Positions 9,257 to 17,181 of a stretch of DNA of 64,000 bases are shown here, in pieces (the first letter of the stretch is position 1; the number at the start of each line of letters is the position of its first letter). The notes beneath the pieces are model-generated. The model worked only from the letters and a program-made list of their open reading frames with translations. It was not told where the DNA came from and ran no database searches. The translations under genes were made by a program, and so were the position numbers. Origin of the DNA: JAPOXR01 sp965214695 (GTDB lineage: Bacteria > Pseudomonadota > Alphaproteobacteria > Rhodobacterales > Rhodobacteraceae); contig OZ243967.1 of NCBI GenBank assembly GCA_965214695.1, positions 868,001-932,000 of the forward strand. The letters are read 5' to 3'.

Positions 9257-10016
9257 TGATCAGCTCCGCATCTGCTGCGCGCGCTTCATCGCGCATCAGT
9301 TGCCAAAGGTGCTTTTGATAGGTGTCCAGATCGGCATCGCCGAATTCGCGCTCGGACAACGGCTTTTCAATCTCGACGACCTCGCGGATTTTCCCGGGAC
9401 GGCGCGACAGAACCACCACTTTGTGGCCAAGGCGTACGGCTTCGGCAAGATTATGGGTGACGTAGACGGCAGTTAAGGGCTTGCGCATCCAAAGATCGAC
9501 CAAGTCATTCATCAGCAGTTCGTGGGTCTGACTGTCGAGGGCGGACAAGGGTTCATCCATCAGCATCACCGCTGGTTTTACCGCTAGCGCGCGCGCGATT
9601 GCGACCCTCTGCTTCATGCCTCCAGACAGTTGCTTGGGCAGCGCCTTGGCAAAATCGGTCAACTTTGTGCGGGCCAAGACACCATCAATAATGCGGCGCG
9701 CTTCGGACCCTTTGATCCCGTGGTCTTCCAAAACCAACGAAATATTGTCGGACACACTGCGCCACGGCAAAAGGGCAAAGTCCTGAAAGATATAGGTCAG
9801 CGGGTTCAAGCAGCCTTTGGGTGGTTTGCCCAGTTGAATGACACGGCCCTGCTTTGGCTTTTCCAGCCCGCCGATGATCCGCAAAAGCGTGGACTTACCG
9901 CATCCTGACGGGCCGACGATGCAGACGATCTGTCTGTCTTCGATGTCAAGCGAGATGTCCCGCATAACCTCGAAATCGTCATAGGAATGACTGATCCCAT
10001 CCAAGCGGATGTCCAT
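9249..10016 (-). CDS. ABC transporter ATP-binding protein, NitT/TauT type
   Basis: ATPase of 255 residues with Walker A GPSGCGKST, Q-loop region FQDFALLPWRSV, signature LSGGMKQRVAIARAL, Walker B VMLMDEPLSALD and the switch histidine in VYVTHNLAEAV. It powers the adjacent permease. The gene is separated from the upstream binding-protein gene by a 69-base gap holding a GC hairpin, a common arrangement that lets the binding protein be made in excess. Confidence 0.92.
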   Translation of the reverse strand: MDIRLDGISHSYDDFEVMRDISLDIEDRQIVCIVGPSGCGKSTLLRIIGGLEKPKQGRVIQLGKPPKGCLNPLTYIFQDFALLPWRSVSDNISLVLEDHGIKGSEARRIIDGVLARTKLTDFAKALPKQLSGGMKQRVAIARALAVKPAVMLMDEPLSALDSQTHELLMNDLVDLWMRKPLTAVYVTHNLAEAVRLGHKVVVLSRRPGKIREVVEIEKPLSEREFGDADLDTYQKHLWQLMRDEARAADAELINV

Positions 10017-10042
10017 CGGCTGAACTTTGGTTGAATTCGGGT

Positions 10043-10071
10043 GTCGGGCACCGCTGGTTTTGGCGCCCGAC
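10043..10071 (-). terminator. Hairpin between binding-protein and ATPase genes (attenuator-like)
   Basis: GTCGGGC (10043-10049) pairs with GCCCGAC (10065-10071) across a 15-base loop. It lies just after the solute-binding-protein gene on the minus strand. No T-run follows, so it may act as an mRNA-stabilising 3' hairpin or a partial terminator rather than a strong terminator. Confidence 0.4.
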
Positions 10072-10085
10072 GACCAAAGAGGCGC

Positions 10086-11099
10086 TTAAGCGCCCATCAT
10101 TTCGACGTAAGAATCGTCGATAAGCGTGTCGAGCGTGATGCTCGCGTCGATCAGGCCTTCCGACTGGAACCAGCTGAGCTGATCCTGAACGGACGCGACG
10201 TTCAAAGCCGCACCCTGGCTCAACCGCATGGTGCCATTGATGATCGACGGCGCCGCCTTTGCGCGCTCGCGATCCGTGTAGACATATTTGTGGATCAGAT
10301 CGACCATCGCATCCTGATCGGCTGTCCCGTCAATCATGGCCGCGGCATAGTCATCAACGCCCCGGACAAAGCCTTGCAGGAAGCTTTCCGTCAGGCCGCG
10401 TTCATGCGCGGCATTCTTGGCCGAGGTGAACACAGTGGTGACCTGATAGTCGGGAATGTAGTCCGCCACATCGGCAACCATGTGCCAAGCGCCCGCAGCC
10501 GCCAAAGGTTTGGCAATATGCGGCACGATTGACCAGCCATCCACCTGACCCGACCTCATCGCGCTAATGATTGCGCCGACTTTCTGAAGCGGTGTGAACG
10601 TCAACGCGATCCCTTCTGCCGCCGCCATCTTGGACCCCATGTAATGGAAGGACGATCCCGCCTGCGTCATAGCATATTTCTTGCCGTCAAGATCCTTCAG
10701 CGTCTTGATACCTGCCTGATAGGACGCGTCCGAGATCAGGTATTTCTGGCCATCAATGCCCGCCTCTTCTTTCAGTGCGCCACCAATGACCTTGATCGCG
10801 CCCTTGTCTGCAAGGTTGATCAGGCCACCCGAAATCGCCGTGACGGCATAGTCAATATCACCCGATGCAATGGCGACAGCCATCGGCTGGGCGGCTTGGA
10901 AAAACTCGAATTCCACGTCCAGGCCCGCATCTGCGAAGTATCCGCGTTCTTGCGCGACGAAGCTGCCGGAATGCGACGTGAAGCGCAAAGCGCCAACTTT
11001 GATTTTTTTGTTCTGAGCGATGGCGGGGGCTGCAAGCCCGGTTGCAGCCGCGATTCCGCCCAACAGGGCCAACGCCTTACGGCGGTTCAGTTTCATCAT
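10086..11099 (-). CDS. ABC transporter substrate-binding protein (NMT1/THI5-like)
   Basis: Periplasmic binding protein of 337 residues. The N-terminus has basic residues NRRKA, a hydrophobic segment ALLGGIAAATGLAAPAIA and a likely cleavage after AIA-Q; the RR pair could allow Tat export but the motif is weak. The mature part starts KKIKVGALRFTSHSG, typical of NMT1/SsuA-type proteins. It is the first gene of the ABC operon, 27 bases after the GntR-family regulator. The ligand is unknown. Confidence 0.88.
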   Translation of the reverse strand: MMKLNRRKALALLGGIAAATGLAAPAIAQNKKIKVGALRFTSHSGSFVAQERGYFADAGLDVEFEFFQAAQPMAVAIASGDIDYAVTAISGGLINLADKGAIKVIGGALKEEAGIDGQKYLISDASYQAGIKTLKDLDGKKYAMTQAGSSFHYMGSKMAAAEGIALTFTPLQKVGAIISAMRSGQVDGWSIVPHIAKPLAAAGAWHMVADVADYIPDYQVTTVFTSAKNAAHERGLTESFLQGFVRGVDDYAAAMIDGTADQDAMVDLIHKYVYTDRERAKAAPSIINGTMRLSQGAALNVASVQDQLSWFQSEGLIDASITLDTLIDDSYVEMMGA

Positions 11100-11126
11100 C
11101 GTGTTTCTCCTTTGATAATCCGTCTA

Positions 11127-11789
11127 TTAGGTCAGTTCTGCTTTGATCTCCTCGTCAAGCAGCGCCAAGGCCTTGGCTTCGTTTCTGTCCAAAATCGCAT
11201 CCAGCAACGCTTTCTGACGCGTCTTCCTGTCTGCCCAGTTCAGTTTCCCCTCGCGCATCAAAGCCAGCCGAAACCGGCGGCTTTGGTCAAAGAACTTGCG
11301 ATGCGTGTCGATCAGCCGGGGGCTGTCGCAGGCGGCGATCAAGGCGGCAAAGAAACCGCCGTAGGCCTTGTCCCACTCCAGCGCCGTCAGGTCATCAGGG
11401 GTTTCTGCCACAGCCATTTCGGCCTTTTGCAACGCATGATGGGCCGCAACCACCTGACCTTCCCAGACCACATCGCCAAGGGCGATGGCACGCGACAACG
11501 CGATCTTTTCCACCTCAGCCCTGATCAGTTGAATGTCGCGCAGGTCATCTTCGGTTGCCGAGGTGACCCGAAACCCGCGTTGCGCGGTCGCTTCCACAAG
11601 GCCTTCAGAGGACAGGATGCGCAGTGTCTCACGCATGGAATGATTGGATCCACCATAGCGGCTGCGCAGTTCATTCAGTTTGAGTTTTTGGTCCGGCAAC
11701 AGGACGCCAAACGCAATGTCCTTGCGCAACGATGACGCCAAAAGCTCCACTATCGTGCCGTCTTCGGTGTTTTGGCTGGAGAAGAGCAT
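11127..11789 (-). CDS. GntR-family transcriptional regulator (FCD domain)
   Basis: DNA-binding regulator of 220 residues. The N-terminal winged helix includes LKLNELRSRYGGSNHSMRETLRIL and EGLVEATAQRGFRV (about residues 25-75). The C-terminal all-helical FCD effector domain follows. It precedes the ABC operon on the same strand and is divergent from the AroE-like gene 87 bases away, so it most likely controls one or both in response to the transported compound. ATG 11789 (MLFSSQN) fits the domain start better than the upstream in-frame ATG at 11810. Confidence 0.85.
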   Translation of the reverse strand: MLFSSQNTEDGTIVELLASSLRKDIAFGVLLPDQKLKLNELRSRYGGSNHSMRETLRILSSEGLVEATAQRGFRVTSATEDDLRDIQLIRAEVEKIALSRAIALGDVVWEGQVVAAHHALQKAEMAVAETPDDLTALEWDKAYGGFFAALIAACDSPRLIDTHRKFFDQSRRFRLALMREGKLNWADRKTRQKALLDAILDRNEAKALALLDEEIKAELT

Positions 11790-11876
11790 GAAGGTCCGGA
11801 ATTTCCACAATGTTGGACATTTCTAATTGATATTCCATAATCGAGTCAACCTACAACGTTCCAAGGTCCGTGTTCG

Positions 11877-12662
11877 ATGGCAATTTCCGGGTCGACCAAG
11901 CTGTTCCCCATTATCGGCTCTCCCGTCACCGAGGTCGTCTCACCGCCCAATATGAATGACTGGTTCCGCGAAAAAGAGATCGACGCCAGAATGGTGCCCC
12001 TGGAAATCCCACCAGCAGCATTGGCAGAGTTCTGGATGGTCTTGCGCGCTTCGAACACGTTTCTCGGCTGTTCGATCACCCACCCGCACAAACAAGCCGC
12101 GTTCCAGGAATCCGACCAGGTCACGGAACGTGCCAAGCGGGTCAAAGCCGTTAACACATTGCGACGGGACGGTGGGGCGTTGTTTGGCGACATGACGGAT
12201 GGGCGTGCCCTGGTTGAAGCGTTCCGGCTTGCGGATGTAACGCTAGACGGGCAATCCGCACATGTTATCGGAGCTGGAGGCGGCGCCGGTCGCGCAATTG
12301 CCGATGCTCTTTGCGACGCAGGTATCCGCGCCATTGTGATCGAAGACACAAATTCCAAGCGCTTGTCGGAGACCCGTGACATGATGCGCGAAAACTGGCC
12401 TGACGTATCGATCTTGGATGACGAATATCCGGCAGATATCCTGATTGATGCGACCCCAAATGGAAAAAGCCCAAATGCCGCATCGCTCTTTTCAACCGAA
12501 AAGATCAGGCAATGCGTGGCAGACTGCGACATCGCAGGTCTGGAAGGGCGCAGCGACTTTCTTAGGAGGGCCACGGAGCCAAGCAAAAAGTCGGTTGACG
12601 CGGCGGCGTTGGGTCTTGGTCAGGTTTCAACCCAAACTTCATTTATCTTTGCGGCAGTTTGA
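11877..12662 (+). CDS. Shikimate/quinate dehydrogenase-like (AroE family) protein
   Basis: The 261-residue product is close to normal AroE length. It shows the substrate-domain signatures SPVTEVVSPPNMN, GCSITHPHK (the catalytic lysine follows the proline-histidine) and KAVNTLRR, then GDMTDG (GxNTDG in most members, with M replacing N here), and the nucleotide-binding loop GAGGGAGRA. The altered GDMTDG asparagine and the catabolic neighbours (ABC importer, GntR, flavoprotein) suggest a specialised dehydrogenase rather than the housekeeping AroE. The substrate is unknown. The start at 11877 is favoured by position; no strong ribosome binding site is obvious. Confidence 0.8.
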   Translation: MAISGSTKLFPIIGSPVTEVVSPPNMNDWFREKEIDARMVPLEIPPAALAEFWMVLRASNTFLGCSITHPHKQAAFQESDQVTERAKRVKAVNTLRRDGGALFGDMTDGRALVEAFRLADVTLDGQSAHVIGAGGGAGRAIADALCDAGIRAIVIEDTNSKRLSETRDMMRENWPDVSILDDEYPADILIDATPNGKSPNAASLFSTEKIRQCVADCDIAGLEGRSDFLRRATEPSKKSVDAAALGLGQVSTQTSFIFAAV

Positions 12663-13124
12663 CAATAGGCTTTTCTCAATCAAGTTGCGTTTCTGAAGGT
12701 AGTTCGAGCTGGCGGCAACTGGAGTAAAGTGCGGTAGCAGGGATGAGTGGATTGTCCGGTTCATCGAGAATTGGTCGTTTCAGCCAGTACAGGGAGTCAG
12801 AGTGTGAAACATCCACATCATAATGGAAAAGTCCGCCTTTGACGGATTTCGGAAACGTGATGGCTGGGCAGGGCGGTCAATCACCGCCTTGCTGGGCCAT
12901 CCCCGGCGAATTGCCGTGCATATGTCATGACTGAGTGCATCGGCATGTCCTGTATCCAGGATAGCTGGTCAGGCCTTGCACAAAAGACTCAAGACCCAAC
13001 AAACCTACCTTTCATTCTTCTGCAGTTTTGCAAAATATTTCCGACGTTATGATTGGCGAACCATCTCCGCCTTCTTCAATCGAACGGTTGCCCTTGCTAC
13101 CGGGGCTGATCCTCCCGGTCGCGT
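12663..13124. other. 462-bp gene-free stretch with a strong hairpin
   Basis: It lies between the AroE-like gene and the Doc-like toxin (convergent). The only clear structure is a 10-bp stem GCAGGGCGGT/ACCGCCTTGC with a CAATC loop at 12868-12892 (one G-T pair). No T-run follows. No coding signal is visible; it may be a decayed segment of the island. Confidence 0.45.
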
Positions 13125-13504
13125 CTACGGTCGGTCCAAATGTTCGCGAAACCATTCAACAAGATCATCGTAACTTGTGGTGCCGCTGGCAACACCCAGA
13201 ATTACATTGGCGAATTCCGCGTCCGTTGCCCAGATTGCGTAGTCACTTCTTCTGGTCAGCACTTCAGCCAAATGGAGTGCTGTTCGCTTGTTGCCGTCAA
13301 CGAAGCCGTGATTTGAAACAATCCCGTGAACAAGGGCGGCCGCCTTTTCATGGATGCGGCGGTGATAACCATCATAAGGGCGGGCGATTGCTGACAGAAT
13401 AGCATGCTCATTCAGAATCCCAGTTGAACCACCTCTGATCTGAAGCGCATCATCATGGCCTCTTAACGTGTCCTCCCACGTGACCCGGTAGTGATTCCTA
13501 GCTA
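13125..13504 (-). pseudogene. Fic/Doc-family toxin (death-on-curing), start lost at insertion site
   Basis: Reading on the minus strand from the insertion site gives a continuous frame ending at TAG 13127-13125. It contains GGSTGILNEHAILSAIARP, then KAAALVHGIVSNHGFVDGN and KRTA, the Fic active-site motif (HxFxDGNK; here HGFVDGNK). The product is about 125 residues, the usual Doc length. No ATG, GTG or TTG lies in frame before an upstream stop at 13524-13526. In the sequence reconstructed without the insertion the frame would begin ATA-GCT-AGG, one base from ATG. So the start is lost or mutated, and the gene is cut from its partner. Doc proteins phosphorylate EF-Tu; activity here is unlikely unless a start is supplied. 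Confidence 0.8.
13499..13504. repeat. Left target-site duplication TAGCTA
   Basis: TAGCTA directly precedes the left terminal inverted repeat of the insertion sequence and is repeated at 15265-15270 after the right end. Confidence 0.75.
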
Positions 13505-15264
13505 GTGCCCGCCAGAAAACCCATTAAGTGGTTGACTTAATTGGATATTATGCTGTATTCTCAGAGCGAAGAATCGGGAGAACAGGCCGGTTTCCCGCCA
13601 ATTCTGCCCGATTTCAGCCAATCTTCACGAGGCAGCATGCGACAGATACGCAATCCGCAGCAGATGTTCGGCGAGATCCGCATCGAGGAGATCAGGCTGG
13701 ATGCCAAATCCAGGGATGACATCCCGGCCCTCCTGATCGGGCTGCAGTACCTCTATTCCGACGAGGCCTTCCGCGAGCGATTGTTTGGGCTTCTCGACCA
13801 GTACATCCTCCCCGGCACCAGCCGGAAGACCGGACGGCCTGGAATGGAGATGTGGCGCATCCTGGTGATGGGCGTGATCAAGCAGGGTCTGGGCTGCGAC
13901 TTTGATCGCCTCCATGAGCTGGTAAACCAGCACCAGACATTGCGGCAGTTCCTCGGCCACCCGAAAGCCTGGGACGACTACCAGTACGAGCTGCAGACGA
14001 TCGTCGACAATGTCTCCCTCATGAGCCCGGAATTGCTGGTTGAAGTAAACCAATTGATCGTGGAGAGCGGCCATGCGGTCGCAAGAAAAAAGCCTGGCGC
14101 GCCCTTGGCCGGGCGCGTTGATTCCTTCGTCGCCAAGACCGATGTCCATTACCCCACCGATGTCAGCCTCTTGTGGGACGCCATGCGCGGCCTCATCCGT
14201 GAGACCGGCCGCATCTGCATCGCCGCCGACATCCCCGGCTGGCGCCAGTGGAAGCATCTGTCCCGCAGACTGAAGGGCCACTACAATACTGTCCGCCGGA
14301 CCCGGCGGGCCCGGCCGGAACATATCGAGGCGTATCTGGATTGCTGCCGGCAGCTGATCGAGCGGGCCGGGGCGACATTCCCTGCCCTTCAGCAGAAAGG
14401 CATCAATATCCGCGCCATCAGCGACTTGATCGTCCATGCCGAGCGGCAGGCAGATCAGACCCGGCGCCGGCTTCTCCTGGACGAACAGATCCCGCATCAC
14501 GAGAAGGTGTTCTCCATATTCGAGCCGCACACCAGGTGGATCTCCAAGGGCAAGGCCGGCTGCCCGGCCGAGCGGGGAGTTCCGGTCTGCATCCTCGAGG
14601 ACGAATACGGCTTCGTGCTGCATCACCAGGTGATGTGGGAAGGCGGTGATACCGATCATGCGGTGCCGATGGTGGCAGCGGCACAGGAACGGTTCCCCGA
14701 CCTGCGGGCAGTGAGTTTCGATCGCGGCTTCCATAGCCCGGAGAACCGGGTGCGGCTTGATGACATGCTCGACCTGAATGTGCTGCCGAAGAAGGGGTAT
14801 CTCAATCAGGCCGACCGGGAACGGGAGACTGGCGAGGTGTTTGCGGCCATGCGCCGCCAGCACCCGGCGGTGGAATCTGCGATCAATAATCTCGGTCACC
14901 GGGGGGCGGGCCGTGTCCGCTCCCGCGGTGCGGGCGGCTTTGCCCGGGCGGTGGCGCTGTCGGTGGTGGCCTTGAACATCCACCGCATCGGGCTCCTGCT
15001 GCGCCGGGCCCAGCAGGCCACCGCCCGCCGGACGGACCGCCTCGCCGCCTGAGGCATCCGCTGACTTCGGCGATGCTCCTGGCCCAACGGACCGGGAGCC
15101 TCTTCCTGTGGTCAGTGTTGTCTGGAGATGACGGAATCGGTGCCGGATCCTCGAAAATCTCCCGGATCGGGGTCAGATCAGTCGATTGTCGGTCGATTGT
15201 CGGCGGTCGGGCCGGGTGAATTTGGGGCTGGAGCTCGCTGCAAGGGGGGTTCTCTGGCGGGCAC
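13505..15264. mobile_element. 1,760-bp insertion sequence (ISNCY-like)
   Basis: The ends are near-perfect inverted repeats: GTGCCCGCCAGAAAACCC reading in from 13505 and GTGCCCGCCAGAGAACCC reading in from 15264 (17 of 18 match). It is flanked by the 6-bp direct duplication TAGCTA. It carries one transposase gene and about 210 bp of non-coding DNA at its right end, including two tandem copies of an 11-base unit GTCGATTGTCG (15181-15202). The insertion separates a putative antitoxin from its Doc-like toxin. The element looks intact. Confidence 0.85.
13637..15052 (+). CDS. DDE transposase (ISNCY-like)
   Basis: The product is 471 residues from MRQIRNPQQMFGE. A longer frame reaches a TTG at 13541 and an ATG at 13550, but the first 30 residues then look unlike protein of this family. 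Candidate catalytic acids are in VAKTDVHYPTDVSLLWDAM, AVSFDRGFHSPENR and HPAVESAINNLGHRG, giving a DDE layout with the usual final RGAGGFARAVALSVVALN block. The assignment to the ISNCY group (ISDol1/ISLbi1-like) is from remembered family features and is less sure than the transposase call. No frameshift or stop was seen, so it could be active. Confidence 0.85.
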   Translation: MRQIRNPQQMFGEIRIEEIRLDAKSRDDIPALLIGLQYLYSDEAFRERLFGLLDQYILPGTSRKTGRPGMEMWRILVMGVIKQGLGCDFDRLHELVNQHQTLRQFLGHPKAWDDYQYELQTIVDNVSLMSPELLVEVNQLIVESGHAVARKKPGAPLAGRVDSFVAKTDVHYPTDVSLLWDAMRGLIRETGRICIAADIPGWRQWKHLSRRLKGHYNTVRRTRRARPEHIEAYLDCCRQLIERAGATFPALQQKGINIRAISDLIVHAERQADQTRRRLLLDEQIPHHEKVFSIFEPHTRWISKGKAGCPAERGVPVCILEDEYGFVLHHQVMWEGGDTDHAVPMVAAAQERFPDLRAVSFDRGFHSPENRVRLDDMLDLNVLPKKGYLNQADRERETGEVFAAMRRQHPAVESAINNLGHRGAGRVRSRGAGGFARAVALSVVALNIHRIGLLLRRAQQATARRTDRLAA

Positions 15265-15458
15265 TAGCTATCTGCCAGAATCTCCAAGGCCTTCCGTCGT
15301 CTCCGGGAAGTCTCGCGGATTATTCGGTCGGATTCACGGCTGACTGCAATTTCCCGTCCGCTGGCGGCAAGGCGCACGCGAACGACCCTTGAGCACCCGG
15401 TCGATTTGACCGCCGCTGTTCTTGGGCGTCTCCCCGAAGTTTTCTTCATCGTCGCCAC
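15264..15458 (-). CDS. Putative antitoxin of the split Doc module
   Basis: A basic 64-residue frame (or 61 from ATG 15449) ending ALEILADS. The N-terminal part is Lys/Arg-rich; the C-terminal half, VSRESDRIIRETSRRRRKAL, looks like a helix suited to binding a toxin. I cannot place it in a named antitoxin family. The case rests on context: on the minus strand it lies directly upstream of the Doc-like frame, and its stop codon spans the insertion-site junction, as overlapping antitoxin-toxin pairs do. Confidence 0.45.
   Translation of the reverse strand: MATMKKTSGRRPRTAAVKSTGCSRVVRVRLAASGREIAVSRESDRIIRETSRRRRKALEILADS
15265..15270. repeat. Right target-site duplication TAGCTA
   Basis: Second copy of the 6-bp duplication, immediately after the right terminal inverted repeat. 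Confidence 0.75.
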
Positions 15459-15798
15459 CGGGTCAGCTTCATACAGAAAATTGCAGATACAAGCACTGCG
15501 ACAATAGGGTCGGGAGTTTCATCTTGCAAATCAATTCCTGTGCATTTCGGGTGGACGGGGCTGCTCCCAGAACCTGTACTCAGCTTGCCATGGCCACCTT
15601 GAGATCGCCATAACGGCGCAGAATGCGCACTCCCGGACACGCCTCTGCGTCTCGGGTGCGCCCGGGATTGGCGTCTCCTGGACTGCATCATTGACACCGC
15701 CTTGCATGGTTGCGGTTCGGCTGCCTGGCTGTTGCGGTTGGCAGGATGGTGCAAGTCTCCGATTGCAAATCATCGAAAATCCGGCAAGGTCGCAGGCG
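15459..15798. other. 340-bp intergenic stretch before tcuA
   Basis: It separates the accessory island from the tricarboxylate cluster. It should hold the promoters of the minus-strand antitoxin and of tcuA. No convincing hexamer pair, hairpin or gene was recognised. Confidence 0.4.
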
Positions 15799-17181
15799 AT
15801 GGAGACGGATCCCGACATCGTTGTCGTCGGCGGCGGCAACGCCGGATTGTGTGCCGCCCTGTCGGCACGGGAGCTGGGCGCCAGCGTGGTTGTGCTGGAG
15901 GCGGCACCGAAGCCGTATCGCGGCGGCAATTCGCGTCACACCCGCAATTTCCGCTGTCGGCACCGGGGGCCGCTGGGTGTGATGCAGGACAGCTATGACG
16001 AGGATGAGTTCTTCGAAGATCTGCTGGCCGTCACCGATGGCAAGACCGACCGATCGCTCGCCCGGATGACGATTTGCGCGTCCGAGGAATGTTACGGCTG
16101 GATGGAGGCCCGCGGCATCAGGTTTCAACCCTCGCTGTCGGGAACGCTGTCGCTGTCGCGGACAAATGCCTTCTTCCTCGGCGGCGGCAAGGCGCTGGTC
16201 AATGCCTATTGCCGCCGGGCCGCAGGCATCGGTGTCAGCATCGTCTACGATGCCGAGGTCGTGCACCTGGAATATGATGGCAGTCGAATTCGGAGCGTGC
16301 AGGCGATCATTGGTGGTAAACAACGCTCGCTGGCGCCCCGGGCGGTGATCGTGGCGTCCGGTGGCTACCAGGCCGATATTGACTGGCTGGCCGCGGCCTG
16401 GGGGCCAGCGGCAAGAAACTTCCTGGTCCGCGGAACGCCGTACAACCGGGGTCGCGTGCTGAAGGACCTGCTGGACCAGGGAATTGAAAGCGTCGGTGAC
16501 CCGACCCAGTGTCATGCAGTCGCAATCGACGGGCGGGCGCCGAAATTCGATGGCGGCATCGTGACCCGGCTGGATTGCGTGCCGTTTTCCGTCGTGGTCA
16601 ACCGCGCTGGCGACCGGTTTCATGACGAGGGCGAGGATGTCTGGCCCAAGCGTTATGCCAGTTGGGGCCGCCTTGTCGCGGCGCAGCCGGAGCAGGTGGC
16701 CTATGCAATCATTGATTCCAGGTCACTGGATCTCTTCATGCCCTCGGTCTTTCCACCGCTGGTTGCCGATCGAATCGAGGATCTCTGCCGGCTGCTTGAT
16801 CTTCCTGCCGATGCCGTGTGTGCGACCATTGACCAATTCAATGACGCCTGCCGCAATGGCAGTTTCCATCCGACCCGCCTTGACGGACTGGCGACCGAGG
16901 GGCTTGACGTGCCCAAATCCAACTGGGCGCGACCGATTTCCGAGCCGCCATTTTACGGCTACGAGCTGAGGCCGGGGGTGACATTCACCTATCTCGGCTT
17001 GCGGGTTGACCAGGGCGGACGGGTGATCGGGCCGCAATCGCCCGTCGAAAATCTCTGGGCAGCCGGCGAGATCATGGCCGGCTCCATTCTCGGCCAGGGC
17101 TACCTGGCCGGTTTCGGCATGACCATCGGGACGGTTTTTGGCCGCCTGGCCGGCGGGGAGGCGGCGAAACATGTCATCTGA
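15799..17181 (+). CDS. tcuA: Tricarballylate dehydrogenase-like flavoprotein
   Basis: FAD-dependent succinate-dehydrogenase-type flavoprotein of 460 residues. The N-terminal dinucleotide site is DIVVVGGGNAGLCAALSARE; the SRHTRNFR segment and C-terminal GEIMAGSILGQGYLAGFGMTIG fit TcuA, which oxidises tricarballylate to cis-aconitate. The next gene encodes TcuB, which reoxidises the flavin, overlapping by 11 bases. The tct transport and sensing genes follow, so a tricarboxylate substrate is well supported, though its exact identity is inferred. ATG 15799 was chosen because the FAD motif starts a few residues later; the longer frame upstream is not family-like. Confidence 0.88.
   Translation: METDPDIVVVGGGNAGLCAALSARELGASVVVLEAAPKPYRGGNSRHTRNFRCRHRGPLGVMQDSYDEDEFFEDLLAVTDGKTDRSLARMTICASEECYGWMEARGIRFQPSLSGTLSLSRTNAFFLGGGKALVNAYCRRAAGIGVSIVYDAEVVHLEYDGSRIRSVQAIIGGKQRSLAPRAVIVASGGYQADIDWLAAAWGPAARNFLVRGTPYNRGRVLKDLLDQGIESVGDPTQCHAVAIDGRAPKFDGGIVTRLDCVPFSVVVNRAGDRFHDEGEDVWPKRYASWGRLVAAQPEQVAYAIIDSRSLDLFMPSVFPPLVADRIEDLCRLLDLPADAVCATIDQFNDACRNGSFHPTRLDGLATEGLDVPKSNWARPISEPPFYGYELRPGVTFTYLGLRVDQGGRVIGPQSPVENLWAAGEIMAGSILGQGYLAGFGMTIGTVFGRLAGGEAAKHVI

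Noticed and set aside
13625..14983. 452-residue open frame antisense to the transposase
   Set aside because: It mirrors the transposase gene in a high-GC sequence and has no protein family pattern; the sense frame has clear DDE motifs.
15688..16623. 311-residue open frame antisense to tcuA
   Set aside because: Shadow of the flavoprotein gene, rich in His, Arg and Pro as such shadows are.
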